Below are positions 18,577 to 26,511 of a DNA stretch of 64,000 nt, in pieces. The stretch is from Micromonospora sp. C28SCA-DRY-2 (GTDB lineage: Bacteria > Actinomycetota > Actinomycetes > Mycobacteriales > Micromonosporaceae), in assembly GCF_030519475.1 (NCBI RefSeq), contig NZ_JAUMKD010000001.1, forward strand, positions 62,001-126,000, written 5' to 3'. The translations under genes and the position numbers were made by a program. Numbering within the stretch: the stretch's first letter is position 1; each line of letters begins with the position of its first letter. The notes beneath the pieces are model-generated. The model was not told the origin of the DNA and made no database searches. It saw nothing but the letters and a program-made list of their open reading frames with translations.

Positions 18577-19389
18577 ATGGACCGGATCATCGCCCCGGAC
18601 GGCGAGAAGATCGTGCTGCACTCCACCGGCGCCGGGCCGGACGTCGTCGTGGTGCACGGCGGTGGGGTCACCATCGAGCCCTACCGCAGGCTGGCCACCG
18701 CCCTCGCCGAACGCTGCACCGTGCACCTCTACAACCGGCGCGGCCGGGCGGACGCCCCCGCGCGCCGCGAGCCGTACACGGTGGCGCAGGAGATCGAAGA
18801 CCTCGGCGCGGTGCTCGCGCACACCGGCGCCCGCACCGTCGTCGGGCACAGCTCGGGCGGCTTCATCGCGCTGCGCGCCGCGCTCACCCTGCCGATCGCC
18901 CGGCTCGCGCTCTACGACCCGGCCGTCTCGGTCGACGGCATCCTCACCGGCGAGTTCATCGCCTCGGCGCGGGCCGCGCTGCGCGCCGGCGACCCCGCCC
19001 GCGCGATGGCGATCGTCGGCGCCGCCGCCAACCCGCACCTCCCGGCGTCCCGACTGCCGCTCGGCGCGCAGACCGCGCTCTGCCGGCTCTTCCTGCGCAC
19101 CCGGATCGGGCGGCAGATGAGCGAACTGCTCGACATCACCCTCGACGAGACCGCCCTGGTCGCGGCGCACGGCGGCGCGCCCGAGCAGTACGCGGGCGTG
19201 AACGCGGAGGTGCTGTTCGCCTACGGGCAGGCCGGGCCGCCGTACTACCCGAAGATCGCGGCCGCCCTGGCCACCGCCCTGCCGCGGATGCGGGTGCTGC
19301 CGGTGCCGCGCTGCGGCCACGACGGCATCAACCGGGCGCCGGCCCGACTGGTCGACCCGCTCGTGGCCTTCCTGACCGCGACGGCGTGA
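18577..19389 (+). CDS. Alpha/beta hydrolase
   Basis: 270-aa hydrolase of the lid-containing alpha/beta fold. VVVVHGGGVTIEPYRRLA gives the oxyanion HGGG loop, VVGHSSGGFIALRAA the nucleophile elbow (GHSSG), and RCGHDGINRAP the catalytic His near the C-terminus. No signal peptide, so cytoplasmic. The ATG at 18577 follows GGGAAGGCGG. It is controlled by the divergent TetR gene, judged by the shared operator. Substrate unknown; esters or lactones are typical. Confidence 0.87.
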   Translation: MDRIIAPDGEKIVLHSTGAGPDVVVVHGGGVTIEPYRRLATALAERCTVHLYNRRGRADAPARREPYTVAQEIEDLGAVLAHTGARTVVGHSSGGFIALRAALTLPIARLALYDPAVSVDGILTGEFIASARAALRAGDPARAMAIVGAAANPHLPASRLPLGAQTALCRLFLRTRIGRQMSELLDITLDETALVAAHGGAPEQYAGVNAEVLFAYGQAGPPYYPKIAAALATALPRMRVLPVPRCGHDGINRAPARLVDPLVAFLTATA

Positions 19390-19399
19390 GGCGCGCGGC

Positions 19400-19430
19400 G
19401 GGGGCGCACCGGCGGGACCGGCGCGCCCCC
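19400..19430. terminator. Bidirectional terminator hairpin
   Basis: GGGGGCGC (19400-19407) pairs with GCGCCCCC (19423-19430), with a CCGG/CCGG inner pair, between the convergent hydrolase and secreted-protein genes. Confidence 0.65.
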
Positions 19431-19444
19431 GTTCGGTCGGCGGC

Positions 19445-21583
19445 TCAGCGGCGGACGTATTCCCCGCCGCCCGGCGTGACCGCCGCCGGTCCGGCCAGGC
19501 CGGCCACGGCGCCCGCGGCGCTGGCGGTGCCCGGGTACAGGTAGAAGCCGCCGACCACGTCGACGACCACATCCGCGCGTCCGGTCAGGTTGTGCACGTG
19601 GAAGGCGTCCCGCGGCCCGATCCCGGCGAGCACGCCGTTCGAGACGATCTGGCCGGCCTCCGGATTCAGGTTGCTGGAGGCCGGCTTCGCCACGCCGGCG
19701 TCGGCCGGCCAGACGGTGAACACCGTGTTCCGCTCGGGGGCCACCGCCGTCACGTTGGTGGCCAGCACCTGGGTGGCCGCGTCGATCAGGCCGGGCGGCG
19801 GACCGCTGGCCAGGTCCACCCGGCCGGTCTCGCCGGAACCGAGTGTGCGCAGCCGCATCCCCATCCGGCTGTCCACGATCCGCACCGGGGCGTTCGCGCG
19901 GAAGCGCAGGCCGTCGGCGACCAGACCGTCGTCGATCACGCCGACCAGGTCGACCACCAGGTGCGTGGTGGCGGAGCTGTAGATCATGTAGCGGGCGGCG
20001 TCCTCCGCCCCGCAGGCGACCAGGGGGCAGCGCTGGGTCGTGACGTACGCCAGGTTCGGCACCACCTTGCCCGCCCGGTAGTTCACCATGGAGATCACCG
20101 GCGGAGCGTCCTCGCCGGACCAGGCGGTGAGGAAGCCGTCCTTCAGCGGCTGGACCGCGGTGATGTTGAGGACGAGCGCCTTGACGTGCCCGTTGTAGTC
20201 CACCGCGCCGAAGTCGGCGAAGTCCACCCAGTCGTTGAGCGCCGCCCCGGCGGGCAGCGCGCCCCGGTGGTCCGTACGGCTGTCGAAGAGCCGGACCGGC
20301 GCCACCGGGCGGTACTGCCCGCCCTGGCCCAGACCGGCGGGCGCGACGCTGGCTCCCTGGTAGAAGGCGACCACGTCGACCACCACATGGGTGCTGCCGG
20401 CCCGGTTGTAGATCGAGATCCGCCCGCTGGGGTCGAGCTGGACGGTGACGCTGTTGGAGCCGAGCCAGTCCTTCGCGAAGTTGACCGACGACGCCGTGGG
20501 CCGGGGCCCGCCGGCGGGATAGACGGTGAGGAAGCTGCCGGCGGTCGGACCGGTGACCGTCACGTTGAGCACGGCGGCGGCGACGCCGGTGCCCGGCACC
20601 CCGGCGCGTCCGGCCACCTGGAGCACGAGTGACGAGTCGGGACCGAGCTTGCCCTGGCGTCCACCGAGCCCCGACCGGGTGTCCAGCAACCGGGCCGGAC
20701 CGACCGGGTAGTACGTGCCCTTGGCGCCGTCCGTGACGGTCGCCTCGATCGGCACCGCCTGCCGGCCGGCCGGACCGTTGTCGGGCAACTGGAGCAGGGC
20801 GGTGCTGCGGGCCACCCGGTCGGGTCGGAAGGTCACCACCACCCGGCAGCTGGATCCGGGCGCCAGGACCCGTCCGGAACAGGCGTCCTCGCTGATCGTG
20901 AAGGCGCCGGGATCGGCGCCGGCGAGGGTGGCGGCACCGAATTGGACGTCCGCGGTGCCGTCGGAACCGAACTCGACCGACGTCGACCGGGACTCGCCGA
21001 CCCGCACCGGCTCGAACGCGAGCCGGGACCGGTCGGGCACCGCGGCCACGTAGTCCAACGAGGAGTTGAACCGGATCTCGCCGGTGATCGGGGCGGGCTG
21101 GCCGGCACAGGTGAACCGGTAGACGGCGGCGAACACCTCCACCGCTCTCGATGTCGGGTCCTGCCGCACCTCCTGCACGGTGATCGTGCCGGTGCTCTCC
21201 GCGCAGCTGCGGCGAGCGGTCGAGGTGAGGTCGAGCCGGGCGTGGGTGGCGTCGGACAGCGGAGCGGTCGGGTAGGTCCGCCCCACCTCCCAGGGGCCAC
21301 CGGCCGGCGGTTCGGTGACCAGGTTGGTCCGATGGTCGGTGGCGTCGCCGGGGACGACCGCCTCGATGAGGAACGACCCGCCGGGCTCGGTCCCCACCCG
21401 CATCGTCGCGGAGCTGTCGTCGTAGGCGGCGGACCCGCCCACCGACAGCGGGGCGTGCTCGCCGAGGTTGACGGTGAAGGCGGTGTACGGGGCGGTGGGC
21501 GCGGCGAGCGCCATCCCCGGTAGCAGGGCCGTGGCACACGCCCCGGCGGCGAGTACGCCGAGAAAGGTGCGAATTCTGCGCAC
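19445..21583 (-). CDS. Secreted protein with three LLDTR/VVVDVVG repeats and an ASH-like domain
   Basis: 712 aa with a Sec signal peptide (MRRIRTFLGVLAAGACATALLPGMALAAP). An N-terminal beta-rich domain is followed by an Ig-like choice-of-anchor-D region (about 190-280: LAFEPVRVGESRSTSVEFGSDGTADVQF ... VVVTFRPD) and then three copies of a roughly 130-residue module that opens with PVRLLDTR/PVRLFDSR/PVRIVDSR and closes with a THVVVDVVAFY / THLVVDLVGV / ADVVVDVVGGFY strand. Modules of this kind occur on actinobacterial cell-surface and secreted proteins; function unknown. Cys pairs suggest disulfides. GTG at 21583. No anchor is evident, so it is probably released or wall-associated. Confidence 0.78.
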   Translation of the reverse strand: MRRIRTFLGVLAAGACATALLPGMALAAPTAPYTAFTVNLGEHAPLSVGGSAAYDDSSATMRVGTEPGGSFLIEAVVPGDATDHRTNLVTEPPAGGPWEVGRTYPTAPLSDATHARLDLTSTARRSCAESTGTITVQEVRQDPTSRAVEVFAAVYRFTCAGQPAPITGEIRFNSSLDYVAAVPDRSRLAFEPVRVGESRSTSVEFGSDGTADVQFGAATLAGADPGAFTISEDACSGRVLAPGSSCRVVVTFRPDRVARSTALLQLPDNGPAGRQAVPIEATVTDGAKGTYYPVGPARLLDTRSGLGGRQGKLGPDSSLVLQVAGRAGVPGTGVAAAVLNVTVTGPTAGSFLTVYPAGGPRPTASSVNFAKDWLGSNSVTVQLDPSGRISIYNRAGSTHVVVDVVAFYQGASVAPAGLGQGGQYRPVAPVRLFDSRTDHRGALPAGAALNDWVDFADFGAVDYNGHVKALVLNITAVQPLKDGFLTAWSGEDAPPVISMVNYRAGKVVPNLAYVTTQRCPLVACGAEDAARYMIYSSATTHLVVDLVGVIDDGLVADGLRFRANAPVRIVDSRMGMRLRTLGSGETGRVDLASGPPPGLIDAATQVLATNVTAVAPERNTVFTVWPADAGVAKPASSNLNPEAGQIVSNGVLAGIGPRDAFHVHNLTGRADVVVDVVGGFYLYPGTASAAGAVAGLAGPAAVTPGGGEYVRR

Positions 21584-21966
21584 GTGGACACCCCGTGGGA
21601 TCGAAGGATGACGAAGGAACCGACCGGCGGAACCCGACCGGGGACGAGACGTGAGCCGTGGAACCGTGAAGCCGGCGAGATTGCCGACACACTAGGGGCC
21701 TGGCTCCGGGGCCGGCAACCCCGTCCGGCACCGTCCGAGGACGGGCGGTGGGCAGATCCGGATCAGTGCCCTCGTAGCCGGCGGCCCGACGCCGGGCGGC
21801 GAACGTCGCGGACGCCGCAACCGGCGGGGCTGGGCCTGACCAGGCGGCCACCGGACGGCCCGGTGGGGCGATTCCGACCCGCCGGAACCGCCCCACCTCG
21901 GTCAGTGCCACAGCCGACCGCCGGTCACCTGAAGCCGCCGGTCGCCCCCCGCGGCTCGGGGCCGGC
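21584..21966 (-). other. 383-base intergenic region with a candidate promoter
   Basis: No gene. On the minus strand TTGCCG (21713-21718) and TAGTGT (21689-21694), separated by 18 bases, form a plausible sigma-70-type promoter for the secreted repeat protein, leaving a leader of about 100 bases. Confidence 0.45.
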
Positions 21967-23844
21967 TCAGAAGCCGAGGACGGCCCTGCCCCCGACCACC
22001 GGCAGCCGCAGCTCGCTGTCGCCCGGCGCGACCCGCAGCCGGGTGCCGCCGAGCGGCAGCAGGGTGTACTCCTGGTCGCTGGAGAAGACGACCACCCCGA
22101 TCCGGTGGCCGGCCGGGAAGACGTAGTCCTTCGGCTCCAGGGTCCACCGGTAGTCGTACCGCTTGCCCTGCTTCACCGGCTGGGTGCGGGCCGGGTCGTT
22201 GCGGTTCTGCGGGTCCATCCAGCCCCGGGTCACCACGGTCGGCGTGGCGGTCGAGCCGGCCGGGCCGTAGTCGACCAGGTACACGGTGAGGTTCGCGTCC
22301 GGCTTGTTGTCGATGGCCATCCGCAACCGCATCTCGGGGCGACCGGAGATGCGGACGTCCCGGCTCAGCGCCGGGGACCGGTAGACCAGCCGGTTCGGGC
22401 TCGCCGCGTCCGGGTTGGCCACCAGGGCGTCCGGGTGGATGGTCCGGCCCTCGTCGACGAAGCTCTGCTCGACCCTCCCCTGTGGCCGCCCGCCCGTGGT
22501 GAGCATGCCCGGTCCGGTGGCGTCGGTCGCGGCCAGCTTCAGGGCGACCGCGCGGGCGCCCGGGTCGGGCCAGTTGCGGTACGTGGTGTAGACGCGGTTC
22601 TCCCGCTGCACCACCGCGGTCGGCTCCTCCATGATTCCGTTGCGCACGCCCCAGAGCCAGTAGTCGAACCAGCGGTTCTCGGTCTGCTTGTATGTCCAGG
22701 TCCGGCCGTCGGGCAGGGTCACCGACGCGTTGCTGCCCGGGCCGCCGTGCCCGCCCTGGTGCAGCCAGATCTTGCGCGGTACGTCCCGCCGGGCGAGCTC
22801 GTCCCACCAGCCGGCGAAGTGCTCGGTCTTCACGTTCCAGTCGTTGAGGCCGTGCACCACGAAGACGCTCGCCTCGACGCGCCGGGCGTCGAGGTGGTCG
22901 CGGTCCCGCCAGAAGCTCGTGTAGTCGCCGGTGACCCGGTCCTGCTCCGCGGTGAGCCGGGCGATCTCGTCGGCGCAGGGACCCTCGGCCCGGGCCCGGC
23001 CGGCGGTGAACCGGGCCAGGACGTCGGTGTCCTCGCCCTGGAACGTCCCCGGCGCGACGACCAGACCGTTGGCCCGGTAGTAGTCGTACCAGCTGCTGAT
23101 CGCGGCGACCGGCACGATCGTGCGGAGTCCCTCGACCCCGGTGGTGGCCACCTGGTTGGGCAGCGTGCCGTTGTAGGAGACGCCGGTCATGCCGACCGCG
23201 CCGGTGGTCCAGCCGGCGGTGACCGGCGCGCCGTTCGCGTCGTACCCCGGCGCCCGCCCGTTCAGCCAGTCGACGACCGCCCTGGTGCCGAGCGTCTCGG
23301 CGTGGTCGCCGCTGGTCGGGCAGCCGTCGGAGTCGCCGGTGCCGACGCTCTGGCCGAGCACCACCGCGTAGCCGCGCGGGACGTAGTAGTCGTCCAGCGA
23401 GCCGGGCAGGTTGGCCTTCGCCCCGGCGCGCTGCACGCCCAGGTCGAGCGCCCGCAGCCCGGAGCCGCGGGTCAGCCCGTTCTGCGGCAGCTCGTCCACC
23501 AGCACGCTCGGGTACGGCACGTCGCCCCAGACGTCCTTGCGGTACGGGCTGTGCTCGAAGATGACCGGCACCTTGAGCCCCTGGGTGGCGGTCTCCCGGG
23601 GCCGGGAGATGTCGATCGCCACCCGGTCGAGCCGGCCGTCGTGGTCGGTGTCGACGGTGGTCTGCACGTACACCCGCTCCTCGATCGCGTCGGCGAGCGA
23701 GAAGACCGGCTGGGTCATGCCGTCGACGACCACGATGCCGGATGGTGGGGCGGCCGCGGGTCGGGCCGCCGCCGGGGCGGCGCTGAGCAGCAACGCGCCG
23801 GACACGCCGACGCCGAGTAGGGCCAGATAGGGGGATCGACGCAC
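21967..23844 (-). CDS. Secreted Xaa-Pro dipeptidyl-peptidase (S15/CocE family)
   Basis: 625-aa exported serine peptidase. Signal peptide RRSPYLALLGVGVSGALLLSAAPAAA. The alpha/beta-hydrolase domain carries GMTGVSYNGT, with S223 as nucleophile in the S15 GxSYxG motif; VFVVHGLNDWNVKTEH provides the catalytic Asp region and LHQGGHGGPGS the catalytic His. The C-terminal jelly-roll domain typical of X-Pro DPP/CocE follows (about 420-625). It should remove X-Pro dipeptides from secreted or environmental peptides. GTG at 23844 has GGGAG six bases upstream and places the signal peptide correctly; the frame extends ten codons further. Confidence 0.9.
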   Translation of the reverse strand: MRRSPYLALLGVGVSGALLLSAAPAAARPAAAPPSGIVVVDGMTQPVFSLADAIEERVYVQTTVDTDHDGRLDRVAIDISRPRETATQGLKVPVIFEHSPYRKDVWGDVPYPSVLVDELPQNGLTRGSGLRALDLGVQRAGAKANLPGSLDDYYVPRGYAVVLGQSVGTGDSDGCPTSGDHAETLGTRAVVDWLNGRAPGYDANGAPVTAGWTTGAVGMTGVSYNGTLPNQVATTGVEGLRTIVPVAAISSWYDYYRANGLVVAPGTFQGEDTDVLARFTAGRARAEGPCADEIARLTAEQDRVTGDYTSFWRDRDHLDARRVEASVFVVHGLNDWNVKTEHFAGWWDELARRDVPRKIWLHQGGHGGPGSNASVTLPDGRTWTYKQTENRWFDYWLWGVRNGIMEEPTAVVQRENRVYTTYRNWPDPGARAVALKLAATDATGPGMLTTGGRPQGRVEQSFVDEGRTIHPDALVANPDAASPNRLVYRSPALSRDVRISGRPEMRLRMAIDNKPDANLTVYLVDYGPAGSTATPTVVTRGWMDPQNRNDPARTQPVKQGKRYDYRWTLEPKDYVFPAGHRIGVVVFSSDQEYTLLPLGGTRLRVAPGDSELRLPVVGGRAVLGF

Positions 23845-23984
23845 GCGCGGCTCCCTTCGTCGGGCCGTGGCCACGGTCGGCCAGGGGTGCCCCCGAACAT
23901 GTCACATGGCGGGCGTGGGCGGCAGTCCCGTCGATCGATCCATCGCCGATCCGTCCATTCACGGCGGCCGCGCGCCCGCCGCCC

Positions 23985-24920
23985 TCAGTCGCCGGTCGCG
24001 TCGGGGCCGTCACCACGGACGGCCCCGCTGCGGCGCCGGCCGGGCACCGCGAGCGCGAGCAGCGCGACCGCGAGGACCGGCAGCAACGCCGGCAGCGGTG
24101 CCGTGACCGGCCCCGGCGACGAGGGCTGGCCGATCGCCACGGCGACCACCGCCTCCCGGCGGTACCCGGGCTCCAGGAACGCCGAGCCCCCGGTGACCAC
24201 CTCTGCCGCCTGCCAGACCATCGGCCGGGCCGGCCCCGCGCCCGCCAGGTCGGCGGCGAGCACGGCGGTGACCAGCAGCAAACCGCCCAGCACGGCCGGC
24301 ACCCCGGAGCGCCACCGTCGGCCGGCGGCCACCACGAGCACCGCCAGCCCGGCGGCGACCGCCACCATGGTCGGCACCCGCGCGCCGAGCGTGACCAGCC
24401 GCCGGGCCAGCGTCCCGCCGTCGACGTCGACGAGCAGGACGGCCGCCACCACCGCGACGACGGCCCAGGCGACGCGGCGCGGCCAGCGCGCCTCGGTCCG
24501 CGGCCGGTCGGCCAGCGTCACCACCGTGCCGCCGCAGATCAACCAGGTGCCCAGCACCATCGGCCAGTGCGCGGTGAGCTGCGCCGACAACGCCTCCCCC
24601 AGCCAGGCCAGATCCGCGCCGACGGAGTACGGCTCGGGCGCGCCCAGCGGCGCGTAGAACGGCGACAGGTACCTCGGCCCGCCCACGCCGCGCGCCGACA
24701 GCGCGGCGTCGACCGCGAGGACGCCGGCACCGGCAGCCACCAGGACACGCCCCCGCCCGCCGCCGAGCAGCACGATGGCGGCGAGCCCGGCGAGGGCCAC
24801 CCCGGTCGCCTGCCCGGCGAGCACCGGCGCGTCCGACAGCGCCCCGAGTACGTGCACCACCACCGCGCCGGCAACCACCGACCAGCACACCGTTCCAGCA
24901 GACAGCCGCACGGCGCACAT
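23985..24920 (-). CDS. Unknown polytopic membrane protein
   Basis: About 311 aa with roughly eight hydrophobic helices and a charged Arg/Asp-rich C-terminus; a loop between helices is rich in aromatic residues and Pro (RYLSPFYAPLGAPEPYSVGADLAWLG). I do not recognise the family. It is transcribed divergently from the peptide/E1-like/M50 cluster, so it may or may not be part of it. The start is uncertain: ATG 24920 is chosen but has no clear ribosome site. Coding is supported by continuous hydrophobic pattern and high GC3. Confidence 0.6.
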   Translation of the reverse strand: MCAVRLSAGTVCWSVVAGAVVVHVLGALSDAPVLAGQATGVALAGLAAIVLLGGGRGRVLVAAGAGVLAVDAALSARGVGGPRYLSPFYAPLGAPEPYSVGADLAWLGEALSAQLTAHWPMVLGTWLICGGTVVTLADRPRTEARWPRRVAWAVVAVVAAVLLVDVDGGTLARRLVTLGARVPTMVAVAAGLAVLVVAAGRRWRSGVPAVLGGLLLVTAVLAADLAGAGPARPMVWQAAEVVTGGSAFLEPGYRREAVVAVAIGQPSSPGPVTAPLPALLPVLAVALLALAVPGRRRSGAVRGDGPDATGD

Positions 24921-25147
24921 CCAACCACGCGATCGGTCGGCTCTCCCGCCACCAGTGGATCGCGGTCGCCGCGCCGCCGTCCCGCGCGGGCAGGCGAGCA
25001 CCTACCGGAGCGCTGGCGAACTCACCGCCGCGACGGTCGCGGCCGATCGTTGATGATCGACTTGTGTCGAGCTGATGACGGCGGGCGACAGGGTGGGGTT
25101 CACCTGCCGGGGTGACCGGGAGGCGATGCGACCCGAGGAGGCATGCC

Positions 25148-25255
25148 ATGGAGAAGGCCAAGGTCGAGCAGACCGGCACGAAGAAGCTGGCGCTCAAGGT
25201 CCGCAAGCTGGAGAAGCTGGAGACGACGGGCGTCCGCGACGCCGTCGGCGGCTGA
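25148..25255 (+). CDS. 35-aa candidate RiPP precursor / GG-tailed peptide
   Basis: A short gene with an excellent GAGGAGG site six bases upstream of ATG 25148. The product starts MEKAKVEQTGTKKLALKVRK and ends TTGVRDAVGG. The middle is an amphipathic Lys/Leu/Glu helix (KKLALKVRKLEKLE), like leader helices bound by RRE or peptide-clamp domains. It has no Cys or Ser and only three Thr, so a lanthionine or azole core is unlikely. The C-terminal Val-Gly-Gly resembles the adenylated tail of ThiS, MoaD and ubiquitin. The next genes encode an E1-like adenylyltransferase and an M50-like protein. A long hairpin follows the stop. That it is the substrate of these enzymes is inference. Confidence 0.7.
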   Translation: MEKAKVEQTGTKKLALKVRKLEKLETTGVRDAVGG

Positions 25256-25265
25256 TCCGGCGACG

Positions 25266-25309
25266 GCGCTTCGGTCGCTACGGAATATCGGGGGTAGCGA
25301 CCGAAGTGC
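25266..25309 (+). terminator. Long hairpin after the peptide gene (attenuator or partial terminator)
   Basis: 16-base arms (25266-25281 and 25294-25309, one G-T pair) with a 12-base loop, starting 11 bases after the peptide stop and well before the E1-like gene. RiPP operons often have such a structure between the precursor and enzyme genes so that precursor mRNA exceeds enzyme mRNA. The hairpin is seen; its role is inferred. Confidence 0.7.
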
Positions 25310-25395
25310 CGTCTCCAGACCAGGTTTCGTCCGGGCTCCGGTCCTTCCCGGCCGGCGCGGGCGCCCCTGTCCCAGCGAGGGTTGTGAGGTCGCGG

Positions 25396-26511
25396 ATGCC
25401 CATGCTCAGGCCACGTGTCAAGCGTGTCCATCAGCCGTACCGCCTGCCGGGGAGTCGACTGCTCATCGGGCTGATGCAGTACGGCGTCGCCGCCAAGATC
25501 CAGGACGACGAGGAGGGCAGCGTAGCCCGGATCCTGGCGCTGCTGGACGGCACCCGCGACCTGGCCCAGGTCTGTGCCGATCTCGCCGCCACCCACCCGG
25601 ATCTGGACGAGGAGAGCGTCCGGGAGGTGGTGGACCAGCTCATCGAGCAGGGGTTCGTCGAGGACGCCGGCGCGCCGCTGCCCGACGGCTTCCCGCGCGA
25701 GGCCGCCGCCCGGTACGACCGCGCGCGGCACTTCTACTCCTGGATCGACCCCATTCCGCGCCGGTCGCCCTACGAGGTCCAGGCGCGGATCGGGCGGGCC
25801 CGCGTGGCCCTGCTCGGCCTCGGCGGCACGGGCACCGCGGTGGCCGCCGGCCTGGTCGCCAGCGGCGTCGGCAGCCTGCACTGCGTCGACTTCGACGTCG
25901 TCGACGAGCCGAACCTGACCCGCCAGCTGCTCTACACCGAGCGCGACGTCGGCCAGCCGAAGGTGAAGGTCGCGGTGGAGCGGCTGCGGGCGATGAACTC
26001 CGGGGTGGAGGTGACCGGCGAGGAGTGCCAGGTGCGCGCCGCCGCGGACCTCGCCCCGCTGATGGCCGACCGCGACGCCTTCGTGCTCTGCGCGGACAAG
26101 CCCGTGCAGCTCATCCAGAGCTGGACGAACGAGGCGGCGCTGCGCACCCGCACACCCTGGTTCATGGCCCTCTACACCGGCCCGATGACGGTCGTCGGCT
26201 CGTTCCTGCCGGATCGGACCGGCTGCTACACCTGCATGTGCCGGCGGCAGGACCAGCACGAGTTCTACACCGACGGCACGCCGCTGATCGAGCTGGAGCG
26301 ACCCAACGCCGTCATCGCGGCGAGCGCCAACGTCACCGGGCACCTGTGCGCGCTGGAGGTCCTCTACCACCTCGGTGGGCTGCCGCGGCAGGTCGCCGGG
26401 CGGGTCTTCCACCACAACGTCGCACGCTGGGACCACCAGTACTTCGTGGAGGTGCCACGCGACCCCGACTGCCCCTCCTGCGGGCCGTCAACGCTGAGGG
26501 CGAGGACGTGA
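25396..26511 (+). CDS. E1-like ThiF/MccB-family adenylyltransferase with N-terminal peptide-clamp-like domain
   Basis: 371 aa. Residues about 1-115 look like a PqqD-type winged-helix/peptide clamp (ARILALLDGTRDLAQVCADLAATHPDLDEESVREVVDQLIEQGFVED). The Rossmann adenylation domain has VALLGLGGTG (GLGGTG at 141-146), DFDVVDEPNLTRQ with the catalytic-type Arg, and QPKVKVAVERL. Zinc-binding Cys pairs are C277/C280 (GCYTC) and C359/C362 (CPSC). Such enzymes activate the C-terminal carboxylate of a peptide or small protein as acyl-AMP (MccB on MccA, ThiF on ThiS) or serve TOMM systems as leader-binding partners. ATG at 25396 has GAGG six bases upstream. The stop overlaps the next GTG by four bases. 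Confidence 0.85.
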   Translation: MPMLRPRVKRVHQPYRLPGSRLLIGLMQYGVAAKIQDDEEGSVARILALLDGTRDLAQVCADLAATHPDLDEESVREVVDQLIEQGFVEDAGAPLPDGFPREAAARYDRARHFYSWIDPIPRRSPYEVQARIGRARVALLGLGGTGTAVAAGLVASGVGSLHCVDFDVVDEPNLTRQLLYTERDVGQPKVKVAVERLRAMNSGVEVTGEECQVRAAADLAPLMADRDAFVLCADKPVQLIQSWTNEAALRTRTPWFMALYTGPMTVVGSFLPDRTGCYTCMCRRQDQHEFYTDGTPLIELERPNAVIAASANVTGHLCALEVLYHLGGLPRQVAGRVFHHNVARWDHQYFVEVPRDPDCPSCGPSTLRART

